The notes under the pieces are model-generated. The model searched no databases. It worked only from the letters and a program-made list of their open reading frames with translations, and was not told where the DNA came from. Of a stretch of DNA of 64,000 bases, positions 47,276 to 60,024 are shown one piece after another. Origin of the DNA: Amphirosellinia nigrospora (Eukaryota; Ascomycota; Sordariomycetes; Xylariales; Xylariaceae); contig SCHM01000002.1 of the NCBI GenBank assembly GCA_004123355.1, positions 10,513,569 to 10,577,568 of the forward strand. The letters run 5' to 3'. Within the stretch, counting starts at the first letter, position 1. Each line of letters starts with the position of its first letter. The position numbers and the translations under genes are program-made.

Positions 47276-48356
47276 GTGGGTCTGGCTCTTGATCTTCGGG
47301 TCCGCCGTGTAGCGGCCTCTAGTTTACGACGTATGGCTTCCATAGACTCCGTTCTTTTAGACCATTTCCCAGCTTCTGATCCTGTAATCCCCGAACGTCC
47401 AGTCTCCGGTCCATCGGTCTCTAGTTCACAGGCCTCCAGCAGTCTAATCTCCAGTTCGGCCTCTGATCAGCCGGCCTCTGGTTTACGACCCATGGCTTCT
47501 AATCCTTTAATCCCCGAACATCCAGTCTCCCGTTTCTCGGTCTCTAGTTCAGAGGCCGACAGCAGTCTAATCTCCAGTCCGGCCTCTGATCAGCCGGCCT
47601 CTGGTTTACGACCCATGGCTTCTAATCCTTTAATCCCCGAACATCCAGTCTCCCGTTTCTCGGTCTCTAGTTCAGAGGCCGATAGCAGTCTAATCTCCAG
47701 TCCGGCCTCTGATCAGCCGGCCTCTGATTCGCCGGTCTCTGAACCTCTGCTTTCAAACGGTCTGGATTCTAATCCGCCGGCCTCAGACCCTCCAGTCCCT
47801 GATCCCCGGTCCCTGATCCCCCGGTCCTTGATTCTCTCTGGCAATCCAGTTTCTGATCAACCAGCCTCCGATCCTCAGGTTTCTGCTCCTCCGGTTTCTG
47901 CTCCTCCGGTTTCTGCTCCTCCGGTCCCTGATTCTCTGGTTTCTGATAACCCAATCTCCGATCAACCGGTCTCTAATCAGCCGGTTTCCGTAGTCCAGTT
48001 TTAGATCAACCAGCCTCTGATCAACCGATTCCTGATGCTCTGGTCTCAAGCCCTCCAGTTTCTGATCCGCCGGTCTCTGACAGTCCAGTCTCCAAACCGG
48101 CTCCTGGTCAACCGGCTCCTGGTCAACCGGACTCTGGTCAACCAGCTTCTGGTCAACCGCTGTCTAATCCGCCGGTCTCTAACGAACCGGTCTCTGGCCC
48201 TCCGGGCTCTAAGGGCCTAGTCTCTTTCCTCCGCCTCCGGGTTCTGATCCTCCGGTCTCCGATCCACCGCCCTCTGACGGCCAGCAAGAGGGCTCACCTC
48301 GCGCAAAGAAGAGCAAGTATATAGTTCTTGCGCACACTGTTTTACCCGTTGCCTGA
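47276..48356 (+). CDS. Pentapeptide-repeat Ser/Pro-rich protein with 123-bp tandem repeats
   Basis: Long plus-strand frame of low complexity. An acidic stretch precedes it (EETDDEDDEDDE-like, 47220-47275), so the true start may lie upstream or at the Met at 47333. The first part contains a 41-aa unit (ASDQPASGLRPMASNP ... SSSEADSSLISSP) in two nearly perfect 123-bp copies (47457-47579 and 47580-47702) after a diverged copy. The second part is a pentapeptide array with the pattern (S/P)-(D/A/N/G)-(Q/P)-P-(V/A), for example SAPPVSAPPVSAPPV and GQPAPGQPDSGQPASGQP. Single-base shifts near 47989 and 48227 lead to SDPPVSDPPPSDGQQEGS and a basic tail RAKKSK before the stop at 48356. No signal peptide or known domain. 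It could be a cell-wall or disordered nuclear protein; function unknown. Confidence 0.6.
47333..47703. repeat. 123-bp tandem repeat inside coding sequence
   Basis: Two copies of a 123-base unit (47457-47579 and 47580-47702) differ at only one or two positions, and a third, diverged copy precedes them. 123 is a multiple of three, so copy-number changes keep the reading frame. Confidence 0.85.
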
Positions 48357-48534
48357 AATAAATCATTCTGAGTATATTACATCGATCACAGCGACATAGT
48401 CATAGCGAAGTATAGCAGATCTGACTTTTAGTAACCATCATTCATTCCCAGAACACTCTATAGGTAGTTTAGTTTCATTTAAACAAGCTTTGCCACTAAT
48501 CTATTCACATCGCAATATCTGACGCAAGTGCCTA

Positions 48535-49599
48535 CTACTTGGGAATGTTGGCTTCTTCATTCGGCTGCAGCAGAAGGTCCTTCAGCTCCTCGCGGCCTTG
48601 ATAATGTCGCTCGACTGACCCTCCCACTTCGCCCGTGATTCAGGTGAGACTAGAGCAATGGGAGTTAGTTATCGCCATGTAGAACGTAGTTTTGACGGGT
48701 TTAGAAGCTTCTGGGCTACTCTCTTATCACAAAGAGAAATTTCGTTTTCTGGAAGTTGCCAAAAACAAGTATAAAAAAAGACAATGGCTCCGAGGATATT
48801 GCTTACCCTTGCCCTCGCTCAAGATGCCGCCCATCTCCGCCCTGGCGTCGGCGAACGCCAGCTGAGGCCGCGTCTCCGTGACCCGCAGGCCCATCCCGCT
48901 CAGCATCTCCTTGGCCTGCTGGCTGGCCTTGGAGCCGCCCTGGGCGCCGTAGCTCACGATGGTCAAGGGCTTGCCCTTCCACTCGTTTAGGAGGTAGTCG
49001 ATCGCGTTCTTTGTGCCGCCGGTCACTGTGTGACAAGCTTTTGTATTAGTACCACGGGGGAAAAGAGATAGGATTGTGAACAACAGTATGGGTCGATGAT
49101 CATTTTTTTTGGTATCAGGGAGGAAATGGGTGTGGTAACGCACCGCCGTAGTTATACTCGGGGATGACGAGCACGTAGCCGTCGTGCTTGGCGATCTCGG
49201 CGCTCCAGGCCCTGGAGTGCTCGTGCTCGAACTGCGCCATTTGGGGACCACTATATCGTTTTTGTGTTTAGCACGACGATCCAGTTTTACTTTTTTCCCA
49301 TGAATCTCTTCCGTTGGCTGACTGAGGGTAAAGAGTCTTCTTCGCCTGGCTTCTTTGTTTGGCTTAAAGCAAAACGAACCCAGATAGGGGGGTGAGGTGA
49401 ACAGGGATACACGTACTCGCTGGTGCGACGTTCTCGTTGAAGATGGGAGGTTGAAGTCCTTCAGGTCGACAGGGGATATCTTGATATCGCTCGCCGTCAA
49501 CGTCTTCTCCAGGTACGGCTTGACGAAGGCCGCGACGTTGACGCCGATCCGCGCGGGACGCAGACTCATGGTGATGAGGGCGACGGACTTGGACGACAT
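48535..49599 (-). CDS. NADPH-dependent FMN reductase (flavodoxin-like)
   Basis: Flavodoxin-fold NADPH-dependent FMN reductase family. The protein starts MSSKSVALITMSLRPARIGV. Then come AAFVKPYLEKTLTASDIKIS, DLKDFNLP followed after repair by IFNENVAPA, an exon with MAQFEHEHSRAWSAEIAKHD and GYVLVIPEYNYG, and GGTKNAIDYLLNEWKGKPLT with YGAQGGSKASQQAKEMLSGM. The last exon gives KWEGQSSDIIK and ends NEEANIPK at 48535. Four exons are needed, with introns inferred at about 49260-49430, 49026-49140 and 48660-48810. Frameshifts near 49446, 49244 and 48595 each fit one lost C. The PEYNYG block contacts FMN. It is about 210 aa, the family size. A specific electron acceptor cannot be named. Confidence 0.88.
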
Positions 49600-51761
49600 T
49601 TTGACGGCGGGGTTCTATTTTGATGAGAGAAGGGATGAGGAATTCTCTATATTCTAGATTTCTTCTAAGTGATGATATTGCGAGTGGAGGTCGAGGTGGT
49701 CTTTAACTACATTCTTTCGACAAACGTCGCCGGCTTTATATAGCCTGGTTCTTTTCACCCGTCCTCGGCCGTACGCGCCATCATACTTCTGATTGTCACC
49801 ATCCAAACCCCCTCGTTTCCATGATACGTGTGATGATGATGATGATGAGTAGGTGTTGATTGGTAACATCTCACCTCCTCGTAGATTTGTAAGAGCCTCA
49901 TTTCATTACACCGACTCACTTTGGTCCGTGATATAGCGATTTCAGAGACATGAAGCATTGATTTCGCATCATGAGTAGGCTTACGCGATCATTTTATTGT
50001 GGGCGGAGCGCGCTAACGAAGCTGATTGGCTAGTGACGTCCATTTTGGGTAAAACATCGCGAACGGAAGGGCGAGCCGGGAGGGAAAGTCGACACGGGCG
50101 ACTAGAGCGCGGGAAGGATTGTGATTGGCTGATTGACTCGCAGCTCGTATCAATTATTGAAGCATCTTGGTTGGAGTTCGCGCTGTATCATTATCCCCAA
50201 GTCTTTTTTATTTTTTTATTTTTTTTTAGCCTTCATTCAAAAACAACATCGTTTGCACATCGGGTCTGATACTGATGAATGTTATTCTTTGTTGTTAATA
50301 TGCCTCGAAATCGGCGTAGGGCGCTCGAGCGCAAGCTATTACGGTGCAAGACGTTGGCTATCCAGCTAATTAGCCCAGAGTGTCGGTTGCCAGCGAGACA
50401 TACGAGACGGCAATCTCGATTTATTCAAGGTTCACCTCGAGAAAACTCACTTCTCAAAACAATAATACTGCAACAGTTATCACGCCGGCCACATGTTTCG
50501 TCGGCACGCCTTGTCACGATTCCTCTAGTCTCACGACTGCTATTCTAGGGTCACCTTGATACAATCCACTCCCCCGGATTGCCAGGCTATATCTAGCCAC
50601 TTCATCATTCAATACATCATCGTTCAAGGCGATTCAAAACTTCTATTTGGACTTTGAAACTCTCAAAGCATGACCGAAAGATGGTTTCTTACAATTTTGG
50701 CAGTTAAATCTCGACCTCACAGGAGGTAATAGGAGACACGCTCTAGGAACCCCTTCTCTTTCAACAACGACAACGGTGACGTTCGCCTTCTACTATTGCC
50801 TTTTACCTGTCTTCGTATCAGTCTCTCCCTATTTCCACGTTTAAAATACTTTCAATGCCACGCTGCTAAGAAAGTCAGGAAGGCCTACAACGGGTATCTG
50901 TTCTAGAAGCGAGCTGAGACTATAGACGCTGGCAGAAACCCCCTGGTAGCACAAACGCCAGAGGTAGCCTCTGCTTATATAGGTAGGCCTTTGTGACTTC
51001 GGTACCTTATTAGTGCGCCGATGAGGTTCATATGACACACCCCGTATCCGAACCTTGGAAATGACGTGAATCGTACCAGACAGAGTGATGAAAAATTATA
51101 TGTCGACGGCTTCTATTAACCCCCCATCCAAATTCCCAGGTATTAGAGCAAAGAAGCAAGACTGTAATACTGCCTGATAAAGCACCGGGGCTTACCTTAC
51201 CTAGACCTTGTGACCTTCCCGATTCACCTTTCTATCGAAGGTTCAGTACGTGCTAGTAGTTTTAGTCCAGCAGAATGACTTCAAGCTTTACATTCCCTAG
51301 TTTATGTTGACACGCACACTTATTGCCAGTACCATAGATTAAGCTTAGAGTACGCCTAAGTATTTGACTAGAAAGGGGGTTGTTTCATCAGTAGCACCCG
51401 CCTCCTATGTTCATTTGTCTCATGCTCTGAATAAGCCAACCTGGTGAAGGGGAAGAGGTGAGTGTGGAGTTGGGTATGCCGCCTGTATTTATGTTTTTAA
51501 AGTGTCTTAGACCTGAAGGTTGTTTCTTAGTAGCTTTTAGTCCCGTGTAGTGCAGTCCACCCTGACTATACAGGACATGAATCCAACTTGCATGATTCTC
51601 CTGCATTCCCCATTTACTAGGGGTGTGAATTCCGCTCTGGAGAGTGAATATACTATATATCGTCCCGTACTCCTCTTACATGGACGCGTCACGGAGACAA
51701 GTGGGAGCTATGATCTGGGTAGCTTGTCATATTCTTGCCACGAATTCCCATTATCCGCCTA
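49600..51761. other. Spacer FMN reductase / calcineurin B, 2.2 kb
   Basis: No supported gene. It contains a GATGAT microsatellite near 49832-49848 and a T-rich tract at 50205-50228. Open frames are short and unlike known proteins. Confidence 0.5.
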
Positions 51762-52661
51762 CTAGAATTGGTCTAGAGTATACTATGTTAGTGTCCAGTA
51801 ACTGAGTTGGTTGTGCATTGATTTACTTGAATAAGGACCAACATGAACTAGGAGGACAACATAGGAGAATTGGTGTTAAAACGTACCAAGAGTCATGCTC
51901 ATGCTCACGTCTGTGTTTTCGACCATCTTCGTGAACTCCTCGAAGCTAATCTTGCCGTCCTTGTCTAGATCGGCTTCCATAATAGTCTTGTCCACAATCT
52001 GCTGCAGCTGTTGGTCCTTCAAATTGCTACCAACCATCATCTTCAGAACAAAAACAACTCCCCGTTGCTGATATAACCATCACGGTCAATGTCATAAACC
52101 TTGAAGGCAAACTGCAACTTTTGTTCCTTGTTCCCCTTGCTACTAAAGGCGCTAAGGCCCGAGACGAACTCTTGGAAGTCTACATCGCCGCCACCATCCT
52201 CGTCGAAGATGGCTATTAGCCTGACAAACAACTCGCGTTAGCTGACATGTCTTTCGCGTACGTCTCAGCTGTGCCTGGAATGTTTGGTTCGCAGGGTTGC
52301 TTGGGGGGGTTATGGCGACAGAAGTGTGTGTACCTTGTCGCAAGTGGGTTTGACGATATTTGTGGTAGGCTCAGGAATTCGTCGCGCTCAATCGTGCCGT
52401 TTTGGTCCTAGGCAGAGCGCAGCAGGCTTTTAGCACAAGTCTTGTTGGGTGACATGGGTGATGTGGCTGTGAGCACGGCGGAGTGCATTCTCTTACTTTG
52501 TCAAGCTTCATAAACCTTTTCTTCAGCCGTTCTACCTCGTCGCGATCGACTTTTGATTTTCCCCATCAGTATGCGTTCGAATTGTGGTGGGCGCTGTATC
52601 ACTGCTTACAATTGGTTCCCTGGACAATGTTGTCCAGGACCATGCTGGTGCTGTTGCCCAT
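51762..52661 (-). CDS. Calcineurin regulatory subunit B
   Basis: Calcium-sensing subunit that activates the calcineurin phosphatase. It starts [17 protein letters not shown] with the N-myristoylation context MGNS. Exons then give [38 protein letters not shown] and a long exon with three EF-hand loops: [35 protein letters not shown] and [20 protein letters not shown]. The first EF-hand is split ([14 protein letters not shown]). The end is TDVSMSMTL then DQF from a tiny last exon (51762-51772). Introns include 51773-51886 and the one after the first exon at 52610. One base is missing near 52048: the G before the valine in LFLVLKMMVG. Identity with fungal calcineurin B is very high. Confidence 0.96.
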
Positions 52662-54074
52662 CGTGCGTCGAGGCCTCCTTTATAAGGTCACACGATCAGA
52701 GAGGGGGGAGTCGTCTCAAATAAACGGGCGGGGCACCGTTGCCTGGCGAGTACGAGGGTGAGCAAGGGGATCGTAGGCGGATAAGGATCGTTGTATGTAT
52801 TCGAGGTTGGGTTCGAGGTTGGGTTTAGATGCTCCTGGTTTCGTAGAACGATAAGGCTGAGTGGGCTGGCGGGACTAGTGTAATTGTAGTGTGGTTAGGT
52901 GTAGGGGGGGGATCGTGGGTCAATAGAAGGAGGACCTTCAGCTGGAGGCCATCACTGAGGTGGCGCTAGCTCAACGCCACAACGCCACACTCAGTGAGAA
53001 GCCACAGCCTGGATCTCCACAGTGCATTCAAGATTGGATACCAGGCCCATCTCTTTGGTACTCGTATCATCTTGTCTGACTGATAGCTTCGCCGATATAA
53101 TAAATGATAATCTATGAGGCAACCATAATCATTTATAATGATTAACTAATGTGTAGGGGCTCGGAAATAAATTTAGAAATGCACGCGACTTTTGCTTCAA
53201 ATTGCGACCAAACTTTGTAGCAAGAAAGAGTTATGTCTTCGATATTTAAGTCAATATAGCCGGAAGTGGTTGTGAGCTACTCCAGTGTCTCTATTATTAT
53301 AAGTTTATTTTGAAGAAAAGGATACTAGAAAGGAGTTTTGCAGTCGGGCGATATATCGGGAACATGGAAGCCACTCAGACAACCTTTGTTTTCTCAACAT
53401 AGAAACGGCCCTATCTATGGGTGGCTCTGTAGTGAGGTTTTCAGGGGTATTGTGGGTAGGTAATGAATACCGGATGATGCTCCACTTGAACCACTCCGTC
53501 GGTTGGAGCCTGTCTATTACCTACCTAGGCAATCCCTAGCACCGGCGGTCTAAACTGTCTCACGGGGCGTGGCGCCGCTTTCCTCGGCGGCCCAGGGTGT
53601 GAATCCCACTAAGCTCATCTACGTAACACCTTTTAAGGACTCACATCTTCGAGGTTTAGAGGTCTACTAACTATCAGTATATAATTTTCACTACGTCTTG
53701 TCTAGTTCCTACTCTGAAATCGACACTACCGAAACGAGCTCTAGATGGCGACAGGGAATGAGGGAATATTGCTCCTTTAGGGAATGCAACGATGTCGAAA
53801 TGTACAGTCGTGGATTAGAGTTGAAATTTCACGGTCTCTCGGGCGTTCTTATACAGATAAAATTTTATATAAATTGCTGTTATGCTCTAGTATCAAGTAT
53901 TTCCGTTCCAGTTTTCTCTATCATGTTGAACCCTGCCACTTTACGAATACAAGTACTTTTCCCATACGATATTCCACAACGCTCGCCGTGTACTTGCTCA
54001 GGAAAGTTGAATTACCAAATGCTCCAAACAGCCTGCTTGCTGAAGGTCATCAATCAATATATATGCCCCGCTTT
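52662..54074. other. Spacer calcineurin B / phosphoglycerate dehydrogenase, 1.4 kb
   Basis: No supported gene. Two overlapping plus-strand frames at 53698-54137 lack recognisable content and run into the 3' exon of the minus-strand gene. A GC-rich stretch near 53540-53610 was compared with rRNA-like sequence and rejected. Confidence 0.45.
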
Positions 54075-55838
54075 CTAATACAGGACGCGTGTCGTAATAC
54101 GGGCTGCGTAATTCGAGTTAGCTTTCATTCATTATAATATCATATCTAGATCATGGGCGCTTACAGCTCAGAGCCTCTAGACTGTCGAGAATGTCCCTGA
54201 GATCACTGGTTTGAACACTGCTTATGTCCGCCATGAGGTATGCGAACTATAACGACATTAATATTTGTGTACCCAATCCACGTAAAAGGTGTACTCACAT
54301 CGCCTCTGCTATCGCTGATTTGCTTCTCCACGTTATGTTCACCGAGGATCTCGTTCACTGGTGCACCGGTAAGCAACTGATTCATGTTTATCATGTAAGT
54401 ACACAATGCGATCTCACCTCTACGAAGGACACCTGGGACATTTTGATGGATAAAGATAACCTGCAACCAAATTAGCTCCTCTGTCCCCAATATATTGGTA
54501 ACTGTACTCACTCTGGCATAGTCTGGCTGATCAGACGTCATGGACCGGAGGCTGACCTCTGGCATATTGACACTACCTATCGTGACACCTTGGTTGATGT
54601 ACCGGACAAGAGCGTCACCAACTAATCGGGATGTGGATTAGCAAAATACTTAAAGATCATATGAGAGAAGGAACAAGATACCTTCAACGCCAATTGCCCG
54701 CTGGGCTTCTTCCGTGCTGCCACCGATGTGCGGAGTAAGAATGATGTTGTTCACACTGCGAAGTTCTTCGTCCCATCCATTCAAGCTATTGTTGAAGTAG
54801 TCACCGTTGGCACGGGGTTCGGCCGGGAAAACGTCAAGAGCAGCACCTGCGATCTTTCCGCTCCGCATCGCGTTAATTAGAGCTGGTATGTCAACCACTG
54901 TTCCGCGGCTCGCGTTAATCAAGTAAGACCCTTCCTTCATTTGTGCGAATTGAGTGGCTGAAATCATGTTCTTGGTTTCAGCAAGTTCCGGCACGTGCAG
55001 GGTGACGAAATCTGCCTGTTTGAGAAGGTCTTCAAGTGTCGGTACTTGTCGGGCGGTACCCAGCGCCATTAAGTTTACAGCATCATAATAGATGACGCTC
55101 ATACCCATAGCCTCAGCCAGAACAGACAATTGAGATCCGATGTGACCGTACCCAATTATGCCTAGCTCATTACGGTCAGCACGGTGACTAAAGCAACGCG
55201 GAGAAATTTCAAAGACTGACCCAGGGTTTTGCCACGGATCTCCCAGCACTTGTTGCTCACTTTATTCCAAGTCCCCCGGTGCATCTCGTTACGGTCGCCA
55301 AGCTGACGCGCAAGCGTTATGATTTCAGCAATGACTAGCTGCTACACTACGAGAGTTGGCAAACGGTGAGTTGAAAACAGCAATGCCATGACGAGCCGCA
55401 TATTCGAGATCAACCTGATTGGTTCCGATACAGAAACAGCCGATGACGAGTAGATTCTTAGCCTCTCTCAGAACCTTTTCATTCAGCTTGGTTTTGGATC
55501 GAATCCCGATGACATGTACATCTCTGGATTGTGTTAGTTACTCGGAGGCAATGAATGAGCCATCACGCCCCGAAATCGGCCACCGAGTTCCGTACGTACC
55601 GAATCTTCTCTATGAGCTGATCTTCGGGCAACGAAGATTTCAGGGCCTCGACTTGGTAGCCCTGGCCGGTCAGGATATCCTGTCCGCTCTGATTCACATT
55701 CTCGAGAAGGAGGATCTTGATGTCTTGGGTGTTGAAGGGCTTGAGCTGCCTTGGTGCTCCTCGTTGAGCCAAAGCCCCGCCAAAGCTAGAAGAATGCGGG
55801 GACCGGAACGTGGTTGTAGGTGAAGTCGATACGCTCAT
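54075..55838 (-). CDS. D-3-phosphoglycerate dehydrogenase
   Basis: First step of L-serine synthesis: oxidation of 3-phosphoglycerate with NAD. The start at 55838 gives MSVSTSPTTTFRSPHSSSFG. Exons carry FNTQDIKILLLENVNQSGQD, DVHVIGIRSKTKLNEKVL, FNSPFANSRSVAE, then the Rossmann loop LGIIGYGHIGSQLSVLAEAM, the substrate and catalytic blocks LINASRGTVVDIPALINAMR, AALDVFPAEPRANG and LTPHIGGSTEEAQRAIG, and a C-terminal ACT domain (VPGVLRRVNEILGEHNVEKQ, FAYLMADISS). The last exon ends SSRITTRVLY at 54075. Several GT-AG introns fit, including 62 bp inside the Rossmann loop codons. Near 55339 two bases are missing in VAELVIAEII. Fungal orthologues end in RVLY, which supports the small terminal exon. 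Confidence 0.95.
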
Positions 55839-58089
55839 GTGTCTCTGCGCATCGCCACGTTGGGGATATTCAGGATATTTTGTGCATGCGCCATGATTGC
55901 CTGGTAGTTTGGTTGAATGAAAGAATGACCTGTGACAAAAAAAGGACATAGAAAAAAGAAAAAGAGTACCTACGTAGGTAGTATGGATATGCAGTCACAT
56001 GACTCACATGCTAGAGCCACACCACAAAGATACCGTACATGCTTAGCAAGTTATACAGTGTGGAGGATCCATCTCACGACAAAGTAAATGCCAACATGCC
56101 CACGATTACCGCAATTGTGGTATCTACTTGTAATACTTATATAACTCCCTCTCTATTAGGTACATTAACTAGGTATTGAGTATTGTGGACTAACAATAGT
56201 TTGGACAAGGCCATGTTCGAGCCAGATGACAACTTTTGCAAGATGACTAATAGCATTTAGACTGCCTCCAACGCAGGCAACTCACAGAAAGGGCATGCAT
56301 GTCGAGCTAAGTAAGCGGTGGGGTGTTTCTAGAAATTGTGACCGGATCTAACCGGAGTACTAGGGGACTGTGCATATAGTCAGTAGATAATTATAAGCGT
56401 AGTTGATCGTACCTCCAAGTTAAAGTCTACCTACGTGGTTGTAATTGGTCCGTCGTACGATTCTAGAAAGTCTATACATTTGACTAGGCTAAGCAATGTA
56501 TTCTTTAAATTAAGCTTTCTTCGATACAGTCACTTGATTAAACCATTATGTGAGCACCAAATGATCAAAAAGAACGGCAATGAAGCCTTTAAAAACATGG
56601 ATGTAAGCAGAGATCCATTTATAAATCTGTTTACATCCGGGATCGGGACATCATTATATGATACGGCAACATCGTAGATTTCCGAGATAGTTTTAAGAAC
56701 ATGAGCTACAGATACGCACGATTAACAGCCGCCTATTCATCTTGTTGATGGAGGGACTGAACTAAGAAGACCGGCCAATGGATTCAGTACGACAACAAAC
56801 AAACCTGTGTCGGAGCCCCAATGCAACTCGCCCATTAGCGATACCTAGGATGTTAGTTCGATCGTCTAGTGTATTGCGACCCTGTTAGACATGGTGGAGC
56901 ACAATGTACTCATCGCATTCTCCTGGGTTGAGTCCTGCTGCGATGGTGGGATTACATGGCATCTCCCAAGGCCTATGCGGTAGTTCATTGAAAAGTAGTA
57001 ATTTAGCCGAAACTAGAAGCAGGGCACTGTCGGATATTTTATAGCCTTGTGTGACAGGAGTGTGGACTACACGAGGTATCTGCCCCTCTAGGTTTTGTAC
57101 CTTCTGTATTACTTGGTGCGCGAGAGTGATGGAACCGGTAGCCGAAGGACAGGCATGTCTGCAGAAGATGGCTCTCCTTGTAGAATAGGTAGTGCGTATG
57201 AAAATCATCGTTGGGAATGAAGTTGTACTACCTACTGTACCTACCAGCCAGTAGGGCTGATGCTAAAAAGAAAGGTATTGAAGAACAGGTGGGACGAATG
57301 CAGCGCACGAGCCATATGCTGGCTTTTGCGTTTAGTCTTGGGTATAAGTACTCTGCTAGCGTGCCTGCCACGACTGTCCCCATGCGATCGAAATGGCTAC
57401 TACATAGATAGTAGGTACTTAGGCAGATAGGTAAGTAATCATTCAACTATTCGTGCATTACCTCATAGCTGAGATTATTACCTCACCACGAAGCTATGTA
57501 AATGCCCTCATGTATAGGATCAGATACAGCTTAGGTCTAGGCTCAGGCTAAAAGCGGGATTGCTCAGGTAAGACCCCTCATTACGAAATAACCTGATAAC
57601 CTACTATGTAAAGCTGTTGAGTCAGACCTGTATCGGGAAGTTGCACGGTGTTTATACACAGTGCGCAGCATTGTCTCCTGACACGTACCCAAGCGCCCCA
57701 TTCCCTCCCCTCACCATTCCTTTTGCCTGGCCGCCAGACTGGGGAAGGTTTGATTTGGGCTGCTTTTAGCTTTGTTTTGCTCTTTGCTTTCGCCTGTGCC
57801 CGCTGCGGCCACTCGCCCACTCCACTACACAACCACTCGCACCACCCAACAGCAGAGCGGTCCCCCAGCAAAGTCGGTGAAAATTTGCGCCCCAAACCAA
57901 ATTGAACGTCACGTCGTCGCATCTTAACACTTCGGCCATCAAAAAAACCACCTCAACACCGGCTTATCAATCAGTAAACCTGATTTTCCATTGTCGCATG
58001 ACTTGAATTATTCATCCCCGAATTTTTTCGGGATTTTTCCCTCCCGGTCCGCACCTTTGCCGCCTCCACCCTCTCGCCCTCCGCCCACC
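55839..58089. promoter_or_regulatory. Divergent spacer SER3-type / EPL1, 2.3 kb
   Basis: Long divergent spacer that should contain both promoters. A plus-strand frame at 56435-56677 is unsupported. The CT-rich, ATG-poor block at about 57650-58085 looks like the EPL1 promoter and 5' UTR, with CCACTCGC-type repeats near 57805-57840. Confidence 0.45.
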
Positions 58090-60024
58090 ATGACTACCCG
58101 GAAAGTACGATACAAGAAACTTAACATCAAAACACCCCTCCTGTCCTCCGAGAGCACCAGATTGATGCCAACGAATACGAATCCCTCACAACCGAATCAC
58201 AAATAGCTACTGGCGTCGAACAAGCAGAAGAAAATGTCAGTATAAAACACATATCAATTGCCATGGCAGCCTAAGTCACGTGATGAGCATATCACGTGAC
58301 ATCCCGTTCATGTCTCTCAGTAGTAGTGTTCCGCCGAGACTCACGCACTTGCCTGCTAACATGACTTATGACAATAGGAATACCATCTTCAGGCCGCCCT
58401 CAAGGGCGTCGGCGCCAGTGTGGATAATGAGATTCCCGTCCCGCCGCCGCAGAAGAGTGTGGAAGTCGACTATGACGAATTATATCCCACACCCTATGTA
58501 GAGCCTCGCAATTACATCAAGTCTTCCGATACAGTCGAAGAGACACTGAAGGGAAGTCTTTATGATATGACGACTGAAGATGACGAATTTCTCACAAACC
58601 ACAATGCAAAGAGACCTACTCATGCTCACCTATCTGAAAATGATTTCGAGCGTATCATGGAGGTATTTGAAGACACAGCTGCTGAGAGTGCACCGTATGC
58701 CGAAGTCGATAACACCTCTATCCCATACGAGCTAATGTCGCCGGCGATCAATCACCACATTCGTGAAAAGGCCGTTCAGGCTCATGCTAAAATCATTTAT
58801 GAATATTGGAGGAATCGCCGACAGTCTGTTGGCAACAAATCACTCCATCCTTCACTCAAGTTCGAGACTCACCAAGAACATGATGATATGGATCCCTATG
58901 TCTGCTTCCGTAGACGTGAGGTTAGACAAACCCGAAAGACGAGGGCGCGGGACGTGCAGGTTGCCGATAAGCTCAAGAAGCTTCGTAGAGAACTAGAAGA
59001 CGGTCGTCAGCTTGTCGTCTTTTCTCACCGGCGAGAAGTCCTGAAGCGGGAGTTACTCAAGACAGACAAACTTGTTTATGAGCAACGTGCCAAGCTCAAG
59101 GAAACCAAGATTAAACTCAACATCAAAGCAGATGATGATGACTTGGTCAATACAAAGCCGCAGAAGCGCCCCAAGACAGAGCCTCAAACAACCGCCGCGT
59201 GCTGCTCCTCACAATCAACAACTCTCTGTCTCGCCAGTGTCGCCAGATGGCGGTCGATCCATGGAACCTGTCGAACTCACACTCCTTCGTGACAAGCAAG
59301 CTGAGAGACAACGCAGAGCTTCTCAATAATATGAGCTCAAGGTCCAGGAGCATCGCCGATGGAATTCCAACTATATCGACCTGACGGCCGACCCTCTGCC
59401 TCCCGTGAAGGAGGAACAGGAGCAAAATTTCCGTCCCGCCAAGACGACATATTTGATGACGCCCCCCGCCTCTGCATCTGACTCGATGGAGACTGATGAA
59501 ACACCGACAACCCCTGAGAAGTTGATTGCACCATTCGCTTCAAAGCCGCGTCGTCTGAAGACTCAGACGAGGAAAATATGCCTTCTTTCCGCCGTCGCGT
59601 CGGCCGGCTCGGTCGTTTTTTCATAGATCGTCGCCCTGGAAAGTCGCGGGTTGGGCTAAATAGTCCTACTCGGGAGCCTTCTTCCTTCCTAAGCGACCGT
59701 TGGAAGTATGATGATGACGATGATGATGATGAACCGTCCGTGTATAAGATCGATACCAATAGTTTGAGACAGATGAAATTTCGCTCAACTATTCCTCCTC
59801 CTCCTAGCCTTTTGAGGAGGCCTGGTATAGACATGACCCAACTTCAAGCTGCCAATCGACCAGCGTTGCCACAAGCGCAGGCACTAATGCAGGCAGCCCA
59901 GGTTCAGGCTCAAGCAAAAGCGCAGGCGCTAGCAGCTCACACGCAGGCCCAAGGCTCAGGCACACAAACATCTCCAGTTCCATCTGCAATGACTCAGCAG
60001 CCCTCACCTGTACAACCTCCATAG
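58090..60024 (+). CDS. EPL1: Enhancer of polycomb-like protein EPL1 (NuA4 subunit)
   Basis: Scaffold of the NuA4 histone acetyltransferase complex that holds Esa1, Yng2 and Eaf6 on chromatin. It starts MTTRKVRYKKLNIKT, then after repair PVLREHQIDANEYESLTTES. An intron follows with the donor at GTCAGT near 58235 and the acceptor at about 58377. The next exon gives EYHLQAALKGVGASVD, EIPVPPPQKSVEVDYDELYP and YDMTTEDDEFLTNHNA, then the basic helix REVRQTRKTRARDVQ and a C-terminal Gln/Ala-rich tail (QAQAKAQALAAHTQAQ) ending PVQPP. Frames change near 58134, 59185 and 59534, each fitting one base. An in-frame TAA at 59327-59329 after ERQRRASQ is different in kind. Length is about 620 aa. Confidence 0.92.

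Noticed and set aside
48727-49599. 290-codon single-exon minus-strand protein
   Set aside because: It reads through three introns of the FMN reductase gene; only parts of it are real exons.
53540-53610. Short GC-rich stretch reminiscent of 28S rRNA (GGTCTAAACTGTCTCAC)
   Set aside because: Only about 15 bases resemble rRNA and the order of elements differs; no flanking rRNA sequence is present.
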